A stretch of 64,000 nt of DNA, from NCBI RefSeq assembly GCF_007990545.2, contig NZ_AP019829.2, forward strand, positions 1,550,001-1,614,000, written 5' to 3'. The stretch's first letter is position 1, and every line of letters starts with the position of its first letter. The notes beneath the pieces were generated by a model, which was not told the DNA's origin, made no database searches, and saw nothing but the letters and a program-made list of their open reading frames with translations. Position numbers and translations under genes: made by a program. Shown piece by piece: positions 43,768-52,045 of the stretch. The stretch is from Leptotrichia wadei. GTDB taxonomy: Bacteria > Fusobacteriota > Fusobacteriia > Fusobacteriales > Leptotrichiaceae.

Positions 43768-44568
43768 TTAATTTTTAAATTCTTCCCTTGCTTGTTCCAG
43801 CGATGCCTCATCAGGCATAAAATACCAAATTCCATTTATCATCTTTCCATCTCCAGTAATTTCATACTGATCAATATTTGACTGATGCATAAGAAATGCT
43901 GGCAATACTGACAATGCTTTAATTGGATTTACTGCAATATCCATATGCTGTTTTGAATAATTATATACTTGTGGCACATATTTCCATCCAGATGGTGCAA
44001 CTAATTTTTTGGCAATTCCTTGAATAACCTGTCTTTGTCGTTCATCACGTTTAAAAGCTGTGTCACTTTTTCTATGTCTTGTATATGCAAGCGCCATTCT
44101 TCCTTGTAAATTATAAACTTGCCCTTGATTAAAGTGAAATACTTCCTGATCGAAATAATCTTGATTAAATGTATGATTTGAAACAACGTCAACTCCACCA
44201 ATCAAAGTTGTTATATTCATAACATCTTCAAATCGAAATCTTACATGATAATTAATTTTAGTATCAAGTAAATTTTCCACAGCATCAATAGTACATTGAA
44301 CTCCTCCAAAATGGTGTGAATGTGTTATTTTATCCTGCTTATAATTTTCACAAGGAATTTCTGCATAAGTATCACGTGGAATCGAAATCATTTTCACCTG
44401 TGCCAAGTATGGAACAACCCTTATAACAATAAGTCCATCACTTCTAGATCCTTCTGTAGGCTGATTAGCATAAGCATCCACTCCTATTACAAGAATATTA
44501 AATGGTATAGAAAGCCATGCAATAAATGCTATCAGAAATACTCCCAATATTAAAAATATTTTTTTCAT
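43768..44568 (-). CDS. LytR-CpsA-Psr (LCP) family protein
   Basis: A 266-residue protein with one N-terminal membrane helix (IFLILGVFLIAFIAWLSI) and an extracytoplasmic LCP domain: LVIGVDAY, SRSDGLIVIRV, ISIPRDTYAEIP, GGVDVV, and AYTRHRKSDTAFKRDERQR, the arginine-rich lipid-phosphate site. LCP enzymes attach glycopolymers to peptidoglycan in Gram-positive bacteria; the acceptor in a diderm is uncertain. The ATG at 44568 has AGAGGT upstream, 4 bp after coaE ends. Confidence 0.9.
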   Translation of the reverse strand: MKKIFLILGVFLIAFIAWLSIPFNILVIGVDAYANQPTEGSRSDGLIVIRVVPYLAQVKMISIPRDTYAEIPCENYKQDKITHSHHFGGVQCTIDAVENLLDTKINYHVRFRFEDVMNITTLIGGVDVVSNHTFNQDYFDQEVFHFNQGQVYNLQGRMALAYTRHRKSDTAFKRDERQRQVIQGIAKKLVAPSGWKYVPQVYNYSKQHMDIAVNPIKALSVLPAFLMHQSNIDQYEITGDGKMINGIWYFMPDEASLEQAREEFKN

Positions 44569-44572
44569 TTTT

Positions 44573-45226
44573 TTACCTCTCATGTATTTTAATTTTTTGA
44601 AATTGCTGTTGTTCTAAAATTTTTAAAAATTTATCAACTTCCCTATTTAAATCATCTATATTTCCATCATTTTCAATGACAAAATCACTTTTTCCCCTTT
44701 TTTCATCCAAGGACATCTGTGAATTTATAATATCCCAAGCCTCTTTTTCACTCCGTTTATCCCTTCCCAAAATACGCTTAACTTGCATGTCCCTTTTCGC
44801 AGCAACTAGCAAAATATAATCAAATTCCTCTTCCCATTGAACTTCAAAAAGCAGCTGAATTTCTACAAAAATGATTTTATTTTTTCCCTTTTCGTCTTTT
44901 TCTTTTTTTAATTTACATTCTAAAATTTTTTTACGCATAACTCTCAAAATTTCAGGATGCATAATGGAATTTAAAGTAAACCTTTTTTCTTTATCGGAAA
45001 AAATAATTTTTCCAAGCTTTTTACGTGAAACAATATAATTTTCAGCTTCATTATCTACCAAAACTTCTCTTCCAAAATTTTTTATAATTTTTTCCACAAC
45101 TGACGGAAATTTAACAACTTCATGTGAAATCACATCCAAATCAATCACAGTAAATCCTCTATCCTTCAAAATTTGGCTAACAGTACTTTTCCCTGTTCCA
45201 ATCCCACCTGTAAGTCCAATAACCAT
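44573..45226 (-). CDS. coaE: dephospho-CoA kinase
   Basis: A 217-residue P-loop kinase with Walker A GLTGGIGTGKST at residues 4-15 and DLDVISHEVV for substrate binding. It phosphorylates dephospho-CoA, the last step in coenzyme A synthesis. The frame is followed closely by the LCP gene. It is the first gene of the coaE-LCP-engB unit, divergent from accB. Confidence 0.93.
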   Translation of the reverse strand: MVIGLTGGIGTGKSTVSQILKDRGFTVIDLDVISHEVVKFPSVVEKIIKNFGREVLVDNEAENYIVSRKKLGKIIFSDKEKRFTLNSIMHPEILRVMRKKILECKLKKEKDEKGKNKIIFVEIQLLFEVQWEEEFDYILLVAAKRDMQVKRILGRDKRSEKEAWDIINSQMSLDEKRGKSDFVIENDGNIDDLNREVDKFLKILEQQQFQKIKIHER

Positions 45227-45350
45227 TATTTATTTCCCTTTCCAAAACTTTAAAACATATAATTTATTTTTATAAAAAAGATTTGGATATATTTTATACC
45301 TTTTTTCATTTATTTGCAACAATTTTTATTTATTTTTAAAAAAGAAAAAA

Positions 45351-45379
45351 TTGAAAAAATGCTTATAATATGATAAAAT
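45351..45379 (+). promoter_or_regulatory. accB-accC promoter
   Basis: TTGAAA (45351-45356), 17 bp, TAAAAT (45374-45379), about 72 bp before the accB start. It lies in the 225-bp divergent gap with coaE. Confidence 0.6.
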
Positions 45380-45451
45380 TATATATGGAAATTTAAAAAA
45401 ATTATAAAAAATTTATTGAAATAAATATTTGATAAAAAATAAGGAGGACTT

Positions 45452-45859
45452 ATGGAACTTAAGGATATTCAAGAATTGATGAAAGTTCTGAAAAAAGAAG
45501 ATATAGCAGAACTAAAAGTAAGATATGGAAAAATAAAACTTACTTTAACAAATTCTGAAAATACAAAAATTGTAAATACTGCAGCAGCATCACCTAAAAT
45601 TATAAAAGAGAAAAAAAATATCAAAGCTGTATTGCCAGTTGAAGAAATTGTTAAATCAAGTAACGTGGGCAAAATAAAGCTAATAAGTTCAAAAAGTGGA
45701 ACTTCAGTAAAAAAGGGTCAAATTCTTGCAAAAATTAACACAATGGGAATTGACAATGATGTAAAATCTACTGTAAATGGAATTTTAAAGGAAGTGCTTG
45801 TGGCAGATGGTTCAGCAGTTGATTTTGCAAAAGAATTATTTAAAATTGAAGTCAATTAA
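45452..45859 (+). CDS. accB: AccB-like biotin/lipoyl-domain protein lacking the biotin lysine
   Basis: A 135-residue protein with the layout of acetyl-CoA carboxylase BCCP: N-terminal helix (KDIQELMKVLKKEDIAELKV), flexible linker, and a C-terminal biotinyl fold (SGTSVKKGQILAKI, then STVNGILKEVLVADGSAV). Where the canonical EAMKM stands, residues 96-100 read NTMGI; the codon for the modified lysine is GGA, glycine 99. The protein as read cannot be biotinylated at the standard site. AGGAGG precedes the ATG and accC follows by 85 bp. A separate true BCCP elsewhere, or a non-carboxylase role, is possible. Confidence 0.8.
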   Translation: MELKDIQELMKVLKKEDIAELKVRYGKIKLTLTNSENTKIVNTAAASPKIIKEKKNIKAVLPVEEIVKSSNVGKIKLISSKSGTSVKKGQILAKINTMGIDNDVKSTVNGILKEVLVADGSAVDFAKELFKIEVN

Positions 45860-45944
45860 GATTAATAAAAATTAATTTAAAAAAATTTAGAATAGTTAAT
45901 AATTTTTTTAGAAATAGAAAATCTTTTAGGAGGATAGAATATTA

Positions 45945-47300
45945 ATGTTTAAAAAAATATTAATAGCAAATAGAGGGGAAATTGCTGTTAGGATAATCAG
46001 AGCAGCAAGAGAATTGGGAGTTGCAACAGTTGCAGTTTATTCAGAAGCTGATAAGGATTCACTTCACGTAAGATTGGCTGATGAAGCTATTTGTATTGGA
46101 ACTGCCAACAGTGCAGATTCATATTTAAAAATACCAAATATTATTTCAGCGGCACAAATCACACAAAGTGAAGCAATCCATCCAGGATACGGTTTTCTAT
46201 CTGAAAATCAAAGATTTGCCGAAATATGTGACAAAAATGGAATTGTATTTATCGGTCCAAAACCTGAATTAATAAATATGATGGGGGATAAGGCAACTGC
46301 AAGGGAAACTGCCATCAAACATAAAGTTCCAATAACAAAAGGATCAGACGGAATTGTGCCAACTCTGGAAGAAGCAAAAAAAGTTGCAGAATGGATAACT
46401 TATCCTGTTATGATAAAAGCTACTGCCGGTGGTGGTGGAAAAGGAATGAGAATTGCACGTGATGAAAAGGAATTAGCCGAAAATTATATTGTTGCACAAA
46501 ACGAAGCAAAAGCAAATTTTGGAAATCCAGATGTTTATATTGAAAAATATGTTGAAGAACCAAGACATGTTGAAATTCAAATTATAGGAGATAAATTTGG
46601 AAATGTTGTCCATCTTGGTGAAAGAGATTGTACAATTCAAAGAAGACATCAAAAATTAATTGAAGAATCTCCATCAGCAGGAATTGATGCCAAAACACGT
46701 GAAAAAATGGGGAAATTTGCTGCAAAATTAGCAAAAGGTATCGGTTACGATAGTGTTGGAACATTAGAATTTCTTGTTGACAAAAGTATGAATTTCTATT
46801 TTATGGAAATGAATACAAGAATTCAAGTTGAACATACAGTAAGCGAAGAAATTACTGGAGTTGATCTAGTAAAAGAACAAATAAGAGTAGCTGCAGGAGA
46901 AAAATTAAGTATTTCTCAAAAAGATATACATATTAATGGACACGTAATTGAATGTAGAATAAATGCAGAAGATTCTGAAAATGGATTTTTACCATCTTCG
47001 GGAATTTTAGAAACATATATTCCATCTGGAGGAATTGGAGTAAGAATTGACTCACATTCCTATCAAAATTATGAAATTCCGCCCTATTATGATTCGATGA
47101 TAGCAAAACTTATCGTAAAGGGAAAAGATCGGGAAGAAGCTATTTCACGTATGAAACGTGCCTTGAAGGAATTTATCATAGAAGGTGTAGATACAACTAT
47201 TCCTTTCCATTTAAAAGTACTTGATAATGAAGACTTTAAAAAAGGAACTGTTTATACAAATTTTATTGAAACTCACTTTAAGGAAGCTCTTGGAAAGTAA
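45945..47300 (+). CDS. accC: biotin carboxylase subunit of acetyl-CoA carboxylase
   Basis: A 451-residue ATP-grasp enzyme. The N-terminus is ILIANRGEIAVRIIRAAREL; the ATP-binding glycine loop is KATAGGGGKGMRIARDE; the active-site region is MEMNTRIQVEHTVSE. It carboxylates biotin on BCCP using bicarbonate and ATP. TAGGAGGATAG precedes the ATG. It is intact, in contrast to the altered carrier protein encoded just upstream. accA and accD are not in the window. Confidence 0.96.
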   Translation: MFKKILIANRGEIAVRIIRAARELGVATVAVYSEADKDSLHVRLADEAICIGTANSADSYLKIPNIISAAQITQSEAIHPGYGFLSENQRFAEICDKNGIVFIGPKPELINMMGDKATARETAIKHKVPITKGSDGIVPTLEEAKKVAEWITYPVMIKATAGGGGKGMRIARDEKELAENYIVAQNEAKANFGNPDVYIEKYVEEPRHVEIQIIGDKFGNVVHLGERDCTIQRRHQKLIEESPSAGIDAKTREKMGKFAAKLAKGIGYDSVGTLEFLVDKSMNFYFMEMNTRIQVEHTVSEEITGVDLVKEQIRVAAGEKLSISQKDIHINGHVIECRINAEDSENGFLPSSGILETYIPSGGIGVRIDSHSYQNYEIPPYYDSMIAKLIVKGKDREEAISRMKRALKEFIIEGVDTTIPFHLKVLDNEDFKKGTVYTNFIETHFKEALGK

Positions 47301-47355
47301 CAAACTTATTCAAATTTCTATAAGTTTAAATTATATTTAAATAATGTTATTTAAT

Positions 47356-47372
47356 AAGGGACAAGGTCCCTT
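47356..47372. repeat. short palindrome, AAGGGA family, copy 3
   Basis: AAGGGAC-AAG-GTCCCTT, 7-bp perfect stem, between accC and the Asp23 gene. It lacks a T run, so it is not a standard terminator. Confidence 0.4.
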
Positions 47373-47415
47373 GCCATTAAATAAATAAATTAATTAAAAA
47401 TTAGGAGGAATCGAA

Positions 47416-47811
47416 ATGAACGAATTAGGAAATGTAAATATATCACAAGAAGTGGTAGCAACAATCGCAGAATCAGTAGTATCAGAAATCGAAGGAGTAA
47501 ACAGCCTTGTTGGTGGAACTTCAAAAAATGAAATTGTTAAATTTTTCCAAAATGTATCTTCAGGTGGTAAAGGAATTGAAGTAGAAGTTGGCGAAACTGA
47601 ATGTACATTAGATCTTTACATTGTAGCCAAAATGGGATATAAATTACCAGCATTAGCTGGAGAAATTCAAACAAAAGTAGTAAAAGCAATTACTGAAATG
47701 ACAGGACTAAAAGTTCAAGAAGTTAATGTGTATATTCAAAAGATTGTAAAAGATGAAAAGAAAGATGTAGCCCCAGTTACTGTAGCAGAAACAGCAGAAA
47801 TTGAAGAGTAA
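47416..47811 (+). CDS. Asp23/Gls24 family envelope stress protein
   Basis: A 131-residue protein of the Asp23/Gls24 family: GNVNISQEVVATIAESVVSE at the start, then VEVEVGETECTLDLYIVAKM. These small proteins are abundant at the membrane in Gram-positives and linked to alkaline and envelope stress. The next gene encodes a probable AmaP membrane anchor, supporting the call. AGGAGG precedes the ATG. Confidence 0.92.
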   Translation: MNELGNVNISQEVVATIAESVVSEIEGVNSLVGGTSKNEIVKFFQNVSSGGKGIEVEVGETECTLDLYIVAKMGYKLPALAGEIQTKVVKAITEMTGLKVQEVNVYIQKIVKDEKKDVAPVTVAETAEIEE

Positions 47812-47996
47812 GAATAAAAAAAGAAAGGAGAAACTGACAAAGATACACCGTAGTTTATTTTAAATCTAAATATTTGTTATTAAATTTTAAAATCAAGAAA
47901 AAATAAATTTACTTAGAAAGTATATAAAAAAATTATAATAAAACGAATATTATGAAACAAAATATGGTGTATTTTTACCAGTTTGTATTAGTTTAA

Positions 47997-48686
47997 ATGA
48001 TTGCAATATTGGGATTTTTAGCAAGGTTATCTGTGATACTTGGATTTATCGGTATTGCATTTTCAAGTATATCAGACACTTTGTTTAGAACCGATTATTT
48101 AGGACAGCTTGATAATTTTATAGATTTAAGCAGTTTAAATTTCAAAATTTTAATCGGACTGTTATCAATAATTTATTTAGTCATATTTTTACTTTCTTAC
48201 ATTAACAAACTTACAAAATATTCTCAAAATAGAAAAGTAAAAAATAAAAATGGAGAAATCGAAGTTTCAATTAAAACAATAAATGAAACATCAAAAAGTT
48301 TTTTAAATTCAGTGGAAATTATAAAAAATTCAAAAGTAAAGTCATATCCAAAAGGAAGATCAGTTGTTATTGAAGCTACTGTTGATACCTACAATGTTGA
48401 TAACTTAAATGAAAAATTAATAGAAATTCAAAACAAATTATCCGAATATATTTTCCATTCTACTGGAATTACTGTAAAAAAAAGTAAAGTTAAGTTAAAA
48501 AAAGTTTTAGGTGAAACAATTATTGAAAAAAAAATCATTGATTCTCCAGCTGTTCAAAAGGAAATTGAAAAAGGACAAGAAAAAGTAACGGAAAAATCAA
48601 AAGTTGAAATGAATAAAAACAATGATAAAACCGTAAAAAATGATAATACAAAAATTGAAACTTCCCCATCTGGAAAGGAAAATTAA
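47997..48686 (+). CDS. amaP: AmaP-like membrane anchor for Asp23
   Basis: A 229-residue protein with two N-terminal membrane helices (about residues 4-24 and 48-68) followed by an Asp23-like domain (KSYPKGRSVVIEATVDTYNV) and a lysine-rich tail. This fits AmaP, the membrane anchor of Asp23. An in-frame stop is directly before the ATG, and no Shine-Dalgarno is seen; a perfect TATAAT lies at 47934-47939, so an internal promoter is likely. Its last base overlaps the nusB start. Confidence 0.8.
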   Translation: MIAILGFLARLSVILGFIGIAFSSISDTLFRTDYLGQLDNFIDLSSLNFKILIGLLSIIYLVIFLLSYINKLTKYSQNRKVKNKNGEIEVSIKTINETSKSFLNSVEIIKNSKVKSYPKGRSVVIEATVDTYNVDNLNEKLIEIQNKLSEYIFHSTGITVKKSKVKLKKVLGETIIEKKIIDSPAVQKEIEKGQEKVTEKSKVEMNKNNDKTVKNDNTKIETSPSGKEN

Positions 48687-49105
48687 TGACACGAAGAGGA
48701 ATTAGAGAAGAAATATTTAAATTACTTTTTGAATATGAGCTAATTGACAATAATATTGAAAAAAGAATAAATGACGTGATTGAAAAAGAAAATTTAAAAA
48801 AAGAAGATGAAATTGATTTTTTAAGAAGTTATGTAACTGACATAATTGCAAATGAAGATATTTTAATTGGAAGGATAAAAGATGTGTTAGAAGGTTGGAC
48901 TTATGAACGTCTTGGAACGATCGAAAAGGTCTTGCTAAAAATATCTTTTTATGAAATCACTATAAAAAAAATTGGATATGAAATTGCGATTAACGAAGTT
49001 TTAGAAATTTCCAAAAAGTATTCCTACAACGATACAAAAGATTTTTTGAATGGAATTTTAGCAAAATTAATAAAAAATATTAAAGAAGGAAAAAGTAACT
49101 TCTAA
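48686..49105 (+). CDS. nusB: transcription antitermination factor NusB
   Basis: A 139-residue all-helical protein beginning TRRGIREEIFKLLFEYELID and including the NusB-type YEIAINEVLEISKKYS. NusB binds boxA RNA with S10 for rRNA antitermination. The start overlaps the amaP stop (TAATG), so the two are coupled; Asp23/AmaP-NusB neighbourhoods also occur in Firmicutes. Confidence 0.93.
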   Translation: MTRRGIREEIFKLLFEYELIDNNIEKRINDVIEKENLKKEDEIDFLRSYVTDIIANEDILIGRIKDVLEGWTYERLGTIEKVLLKISFYEITIKKIGYEIAINEVLEISKKYSYNDTKDFLNGILAKLIKNIKEGKSNF

Positions 49106-49239
49106 GTTCATTTTCAAAGCAAGTTTTATATAAAGAACTTCTGTATTTTTAAATATGGAGGTTTTTTTTAAATAATTTAGTGAAATTTTTATTTAAGACA
49201 ACTTCTCTAAAAAAATAAATCAGAAAGGAAAATAAACTA

Positions 49240-50352
49240 ATGAAAAAAATAGGAATAATTATTGGAAAATTTTTCCCGCTTCACATTGGACACGTAAATT
49301 TCATTCAGAGAGCCAGCGGTATTGTAGACAAATTATATATTGTCATCTCGTATTCTGACGATGCTGATGACCTACTTACATCCAATTCCCGTTTTGTAAA
49401 AGAAATCACTCCAAAGGATAGATTACGTTTTGTAAAACAAACATTTAAAAATCAGCCAAATATTTCATCTTTTTTACTTGATGAAAATCATTTTTCCCAA
49501 CAAGGCGAAAACTGGGAAGAATGGGCTGACACTTTAAAAAATGAAATTGAAAAAAGAGAAAAACTAGAAAACGAAATAAAAATAGACTGGAAAAACGATG
49601 TTATTTTCATAAGCAATCGTGATGAAGATAAGGAATACAATTTAAAACATTTTGGCTCAAAAACAAGATCCATAGACAAAAATTATATTGAATACAATGT
49701 CAATTCCAAACAAATACGTGAAAATCCAAGTAAATACTGGGATTTTTTGCCACGCGAAGTAAGAGAACATTTAATCCCAATTATTACAATTTGTGGCGGT
49801 GAAAGTAGTGGAAAAAGTGTAATGATTGATAAACTTGCAAACGTGTTTAATACGACTTCAGCTTGGGAATATGGACGTGAATATGTATTTGAAAAACTAG
49901 GTGGTGATGAAGAAGCACTTCAATATTCTGATTATGAAAAAATTGTCTTTGGACATCAGTCAAATGTACTCTATGCCGCAAGAAATGCCAATAAATTTGC
50001 CCTAATTGACACAGATTACATCACTACTCTAGCTTTTTGCCTAACCTACGAAAAAAAAGACAATCCAATTGTTCGTGAATTTGTTCAAAATTATAGATTT
50101 GACTTGACAATTTTACTGAAAAATAATGTAAAATGGGTAAATGACGGGCTTCGTTCGATCGGAGACAATGAAAGACGGGAAAAATTTCAAAATTTATTAA
50201 AACAGCTGTACAAAGAATATAATATTTCCTATATTACAGTAAAATCCGACAGTTATGAAAAAAGATATTTAGCTTGTAAACATATTATAAAGGCTTATTT
50301 AGATGGTGCTGACAATTCTCGCTTGCAAGAAATTGCAGACAGTTTTATATAG
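49240..50352 (+). CDS. nadR: bifunctional NMN adenylyltransferase/ribosylnicotinamide kinase, NadR-like
   Basis: A 370-residue protein. The N-terminal nucleotidyltransferase has GKFFPLHIGHVNFIQRA with His15 and His18 of the (H/T)xGH motif. The C-terminal kinase has a P-loop in ICGGESSGKSVMIDKL and DTDYITTLAFCLTY. It converts nicotinamide riboside to NAD. The helix-turn-helix of the enterobacterial repressor form is missing, so it is an enzyme only. AGAAAGGAAA precedes the ATG, and a strong terminator follows. Confidence 0.92.
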   Translation: MKKIGIIIGKFFPLHIGHVNFIQRASGIVDKLYIVISYSDDADDLLTSNSRFVKEITPKDRLRFVKQTFKNQPNISSFLLDENHFSQQGENWEEWADTLKNEIEKREKLENEIKIDWKNDVIFISNRDEDKEYNLKHFGSKTRSIDKNYIEYNVNSKQIRENPSKYWDFLPREVREHLIPIITICGGESSGKSVMIDKLANVFNTTSAWEYGREYVFEKLGGDEEALQYSDYEKIVFGHQSNVLYAARNANKFALIDTDYITTLAFCLTYEKKDNPIVREFVQNYRFDLTILLKNNVKWVNDGLRSIGDNERREKFQNLLKQLYKEYNISYITVKSDSYEKRYLACKHIIKAYLDGADNSRLQEIADSFI

Positions 50353-50524
50353 TTTGAAAATATTTATACTATTTTCTATTTAAACAGCGGACTGGTTAAA
50401 AATTTCTTTGCAAATAATATAGATATATCAAGACACCTTGCTAAATAAAATTTTTAATAAATCCATTACTCTAATGGAAAGTAGTATATAAGTTCTAATA
50501 ATTTTGATGAATAAAAAAAATAAA

Positions 50525-50570
50525 AACCTATTTACTAAATATAAAAAACTTTAGTAATAGGTTCTTTTTT
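50525..50570 (+). terminator. terminator after nadR
   Basis: AACCTATTTACTAAA pairs with TTTAGTAATAGGTT (14 bp with one bulged T), loop about 9 nt, followed by C and six T. The remainder of 50353-50702 shows nothing else. Confidence 0.85.
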
Positions 50571-50702
50571 AGAACTAAATTTTATGTGCTTTTTTTGGAA
50601 AACAGCTAAATACTTTTACCGTGCCCTCCCAAATCGTGCATACCTAGCCATTTCTAAAAAACCACTTTATTATCTTATTTAATTATATAAATATAAAATT
50701 AC

Positions 50703-51200
50703 TTATTCTCTCGTTCCCATTTCTTTATCTAACAGGTAAAGTGTTGCACTATTATTATCAACATCTAAAGAAACTATTTTGTCAATTATTTTTTGAACCT
50801 GTTCTTCTTCTTCCTCTTGTTCTGAAGCAAAATCATTTAAAAATACCTCAGCTCCATAATCTTCCAATTCTCTTGCAAGTTTATGAATATTTTCAATTGA
50901 TGCAGTTACTGCTTCTTCATGTGCAAGTGTAGCTTCAAATACTTCCTTTATTGAGTTAAAATTCATTTTAGGTTTATCTAATGCAAAAAACTCTATTTTT
51001 CCATTTCTTTTTAATACGTAGTTATAAAATTTATTTGAATGTTCAACTTCTTCTTTTGATTGTTCACTCATCCACTTTGAAAAACCTTCCAATGCTCTTT
51101 CATCAAAATATGCAGCCATAGCTTGATACTGATAAGAAGCAGCAAGTTCCATATTTATTTGTTTATTTAATAATATTTCTAATTCCTTATTTAATTTCAT
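50703..51200 (-). CDS. ftnA: ferritin
   Basis: A 165-residue bacterial ferritin, cytoplasmic iron store. Ligands of the iron centre are visible: Glu18 in QINMELAAS, Glu51 and His54 in SKEEVEHSNK, and the helix with LAHEEAVTASIE. The C-terminal helix is Glu-rich (SEQEEEEEQVQKI). It lies 20 bp downstream of perR in the same direction, so both are likely peroxide or iron responsive. Confidence 0.93.
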   Translation of the reverse strand: MKLNKELEILLNKQINMELAASYQYQAMAAYFDERALEGFSKWMSEQSKEEVEHSNKFYNYVLKRNGKIEFFALDKPKMNFNSIKEVFEATLAHEEAVTASIENIHKLARELEDYGAEVFLNDFASEQEEEEEQVQKIIDKIVSLDVDNNSATLYLLDKEMGTRE

Positions 51201-51220
51201 TTTTTCTCCAATCTATATTT

Positions 51221-51637
51221 TTAATTATGTTTTTCTAAACATTTTTCACAAACACCTTTTATATAAAAGTGTATCTCATCAATTTCAACATTACCCAGCT
51301 TCGATAAATCAAATTTTGATAAATCCACATCGAAGTCCATGATTTCTCCACAAGACTTACATTTGAAATGTCCGTGATTTTCCGTCACTACATCATATCT
51401 CACTTCATTTTCTTCGATTATTATCTCTTGAATAATGTTACTTCTGACGAATGTATTTAAGGTGTTATATACTGTAGTTTTGGACAAAGTAGGCATTTCA
51501 GGAGATAAATTCTGAAAAATATCATCGACTGTTGGATGTGTATGATTATCCATTAAATATTGAAATATTCTCATTCTTTGTATTGATGGCTTAATCCCAT
51601 TTTTTTTCAAATATTCACCAACGTTTTCTATATGCAT
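51221..51637 (-). CDS. perR: peroxide-sensing regulator PerR (Fur family)
   Basis: A 138-residue Fur-family regulator. Aligning with B. subtilis PerR at a 3-residue offset, all metal-sensing ligands are kept: His34, Asp82, His88, His90 and Asp101, the last being Asp as in PerR, not Glu as in Fur. Structural zinc cysteines are Cys93, Cys96, Cys130 and Cys133. It should repress genes until its bound iron reacts with peroxide. AGGAGG precedes the ATG. It is the first gene of perR-ferritin. Confidence 0.92.
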   Translation of the reverse strand: MHIENVGEYLKKNGIKPSIQRMRIFQYLMDNHTHPTVDDIFQNLSPEMPTLSKTTVYNTLNTFVRSNIIQEIIIEENEVRYDVVTENHGHFKCKSCGEIMDFDVDLSKFDLSKLGNVEIDEIHFYIKGVCEKCLEKHN

Positions 51638-51679
51638 TTTTCCTCCTATTCCTATTAAAATATTTATATTTGCTTTTCC

Positions 51680-51694
51680 TTGTATCCATTACAA
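51680..51694 (-). promoter_or_regulatory. PerR-box-like operator at the perR start point
   Basis: TTGTATCCATTACAA is a 15-bp imperfect palindrome with TTGTA/TACAA arms, abutting the perR -10 element and covering the start point. It resembles the site upstream of dps (TTGTAATAATTATAT). It fits autoregulation by PerR. Confidence 0.5.
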
Positions 51695-51722
51695 TTTTAT
51701 ACCTTTTTCTAGATTTTGTCAA
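51694..51722 (-). promoter_or_regulatory. perR-ferritin promoter
   Basis: The minus strand has TTGACA (51717-51722), 17 bp, TAAAAT (51694-51699). Confidence 0.75.
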
Positions 51723-52045
51723 TACTTTTATTTTATTTTTATTATCAAAGTTTATTTTTTCAATACAATACAGTAATAAATCTATTTTAAAATTAACACT
51801 AAAATTTCTTTTTCTAAAAATCCACTAATAGTAATTTACAAAAGTCTAAAAAACTAATAAATATAATATTTTCAGATTTTTATATTTTTAAATAAAGAAT
51901 GTTAAACATTTACGGGAAAAATTTATAATGACTTTATTTTTAGAATGAAAAATACTTAAAATAACAGCAATATTTTATTTGCTTATCAATTCCATCATCA
52001 AAAATCTTTTTCTCCTCTATTATTCTATTTAAATCAAAAATAATA
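51723..52045. other. AT-rich gap, nothing clear
   Basis: Between the perR promoter and the end of the histidine kinase gene I see no convincing ORF, strong hairpin or repeat. Confidence 0.4.
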
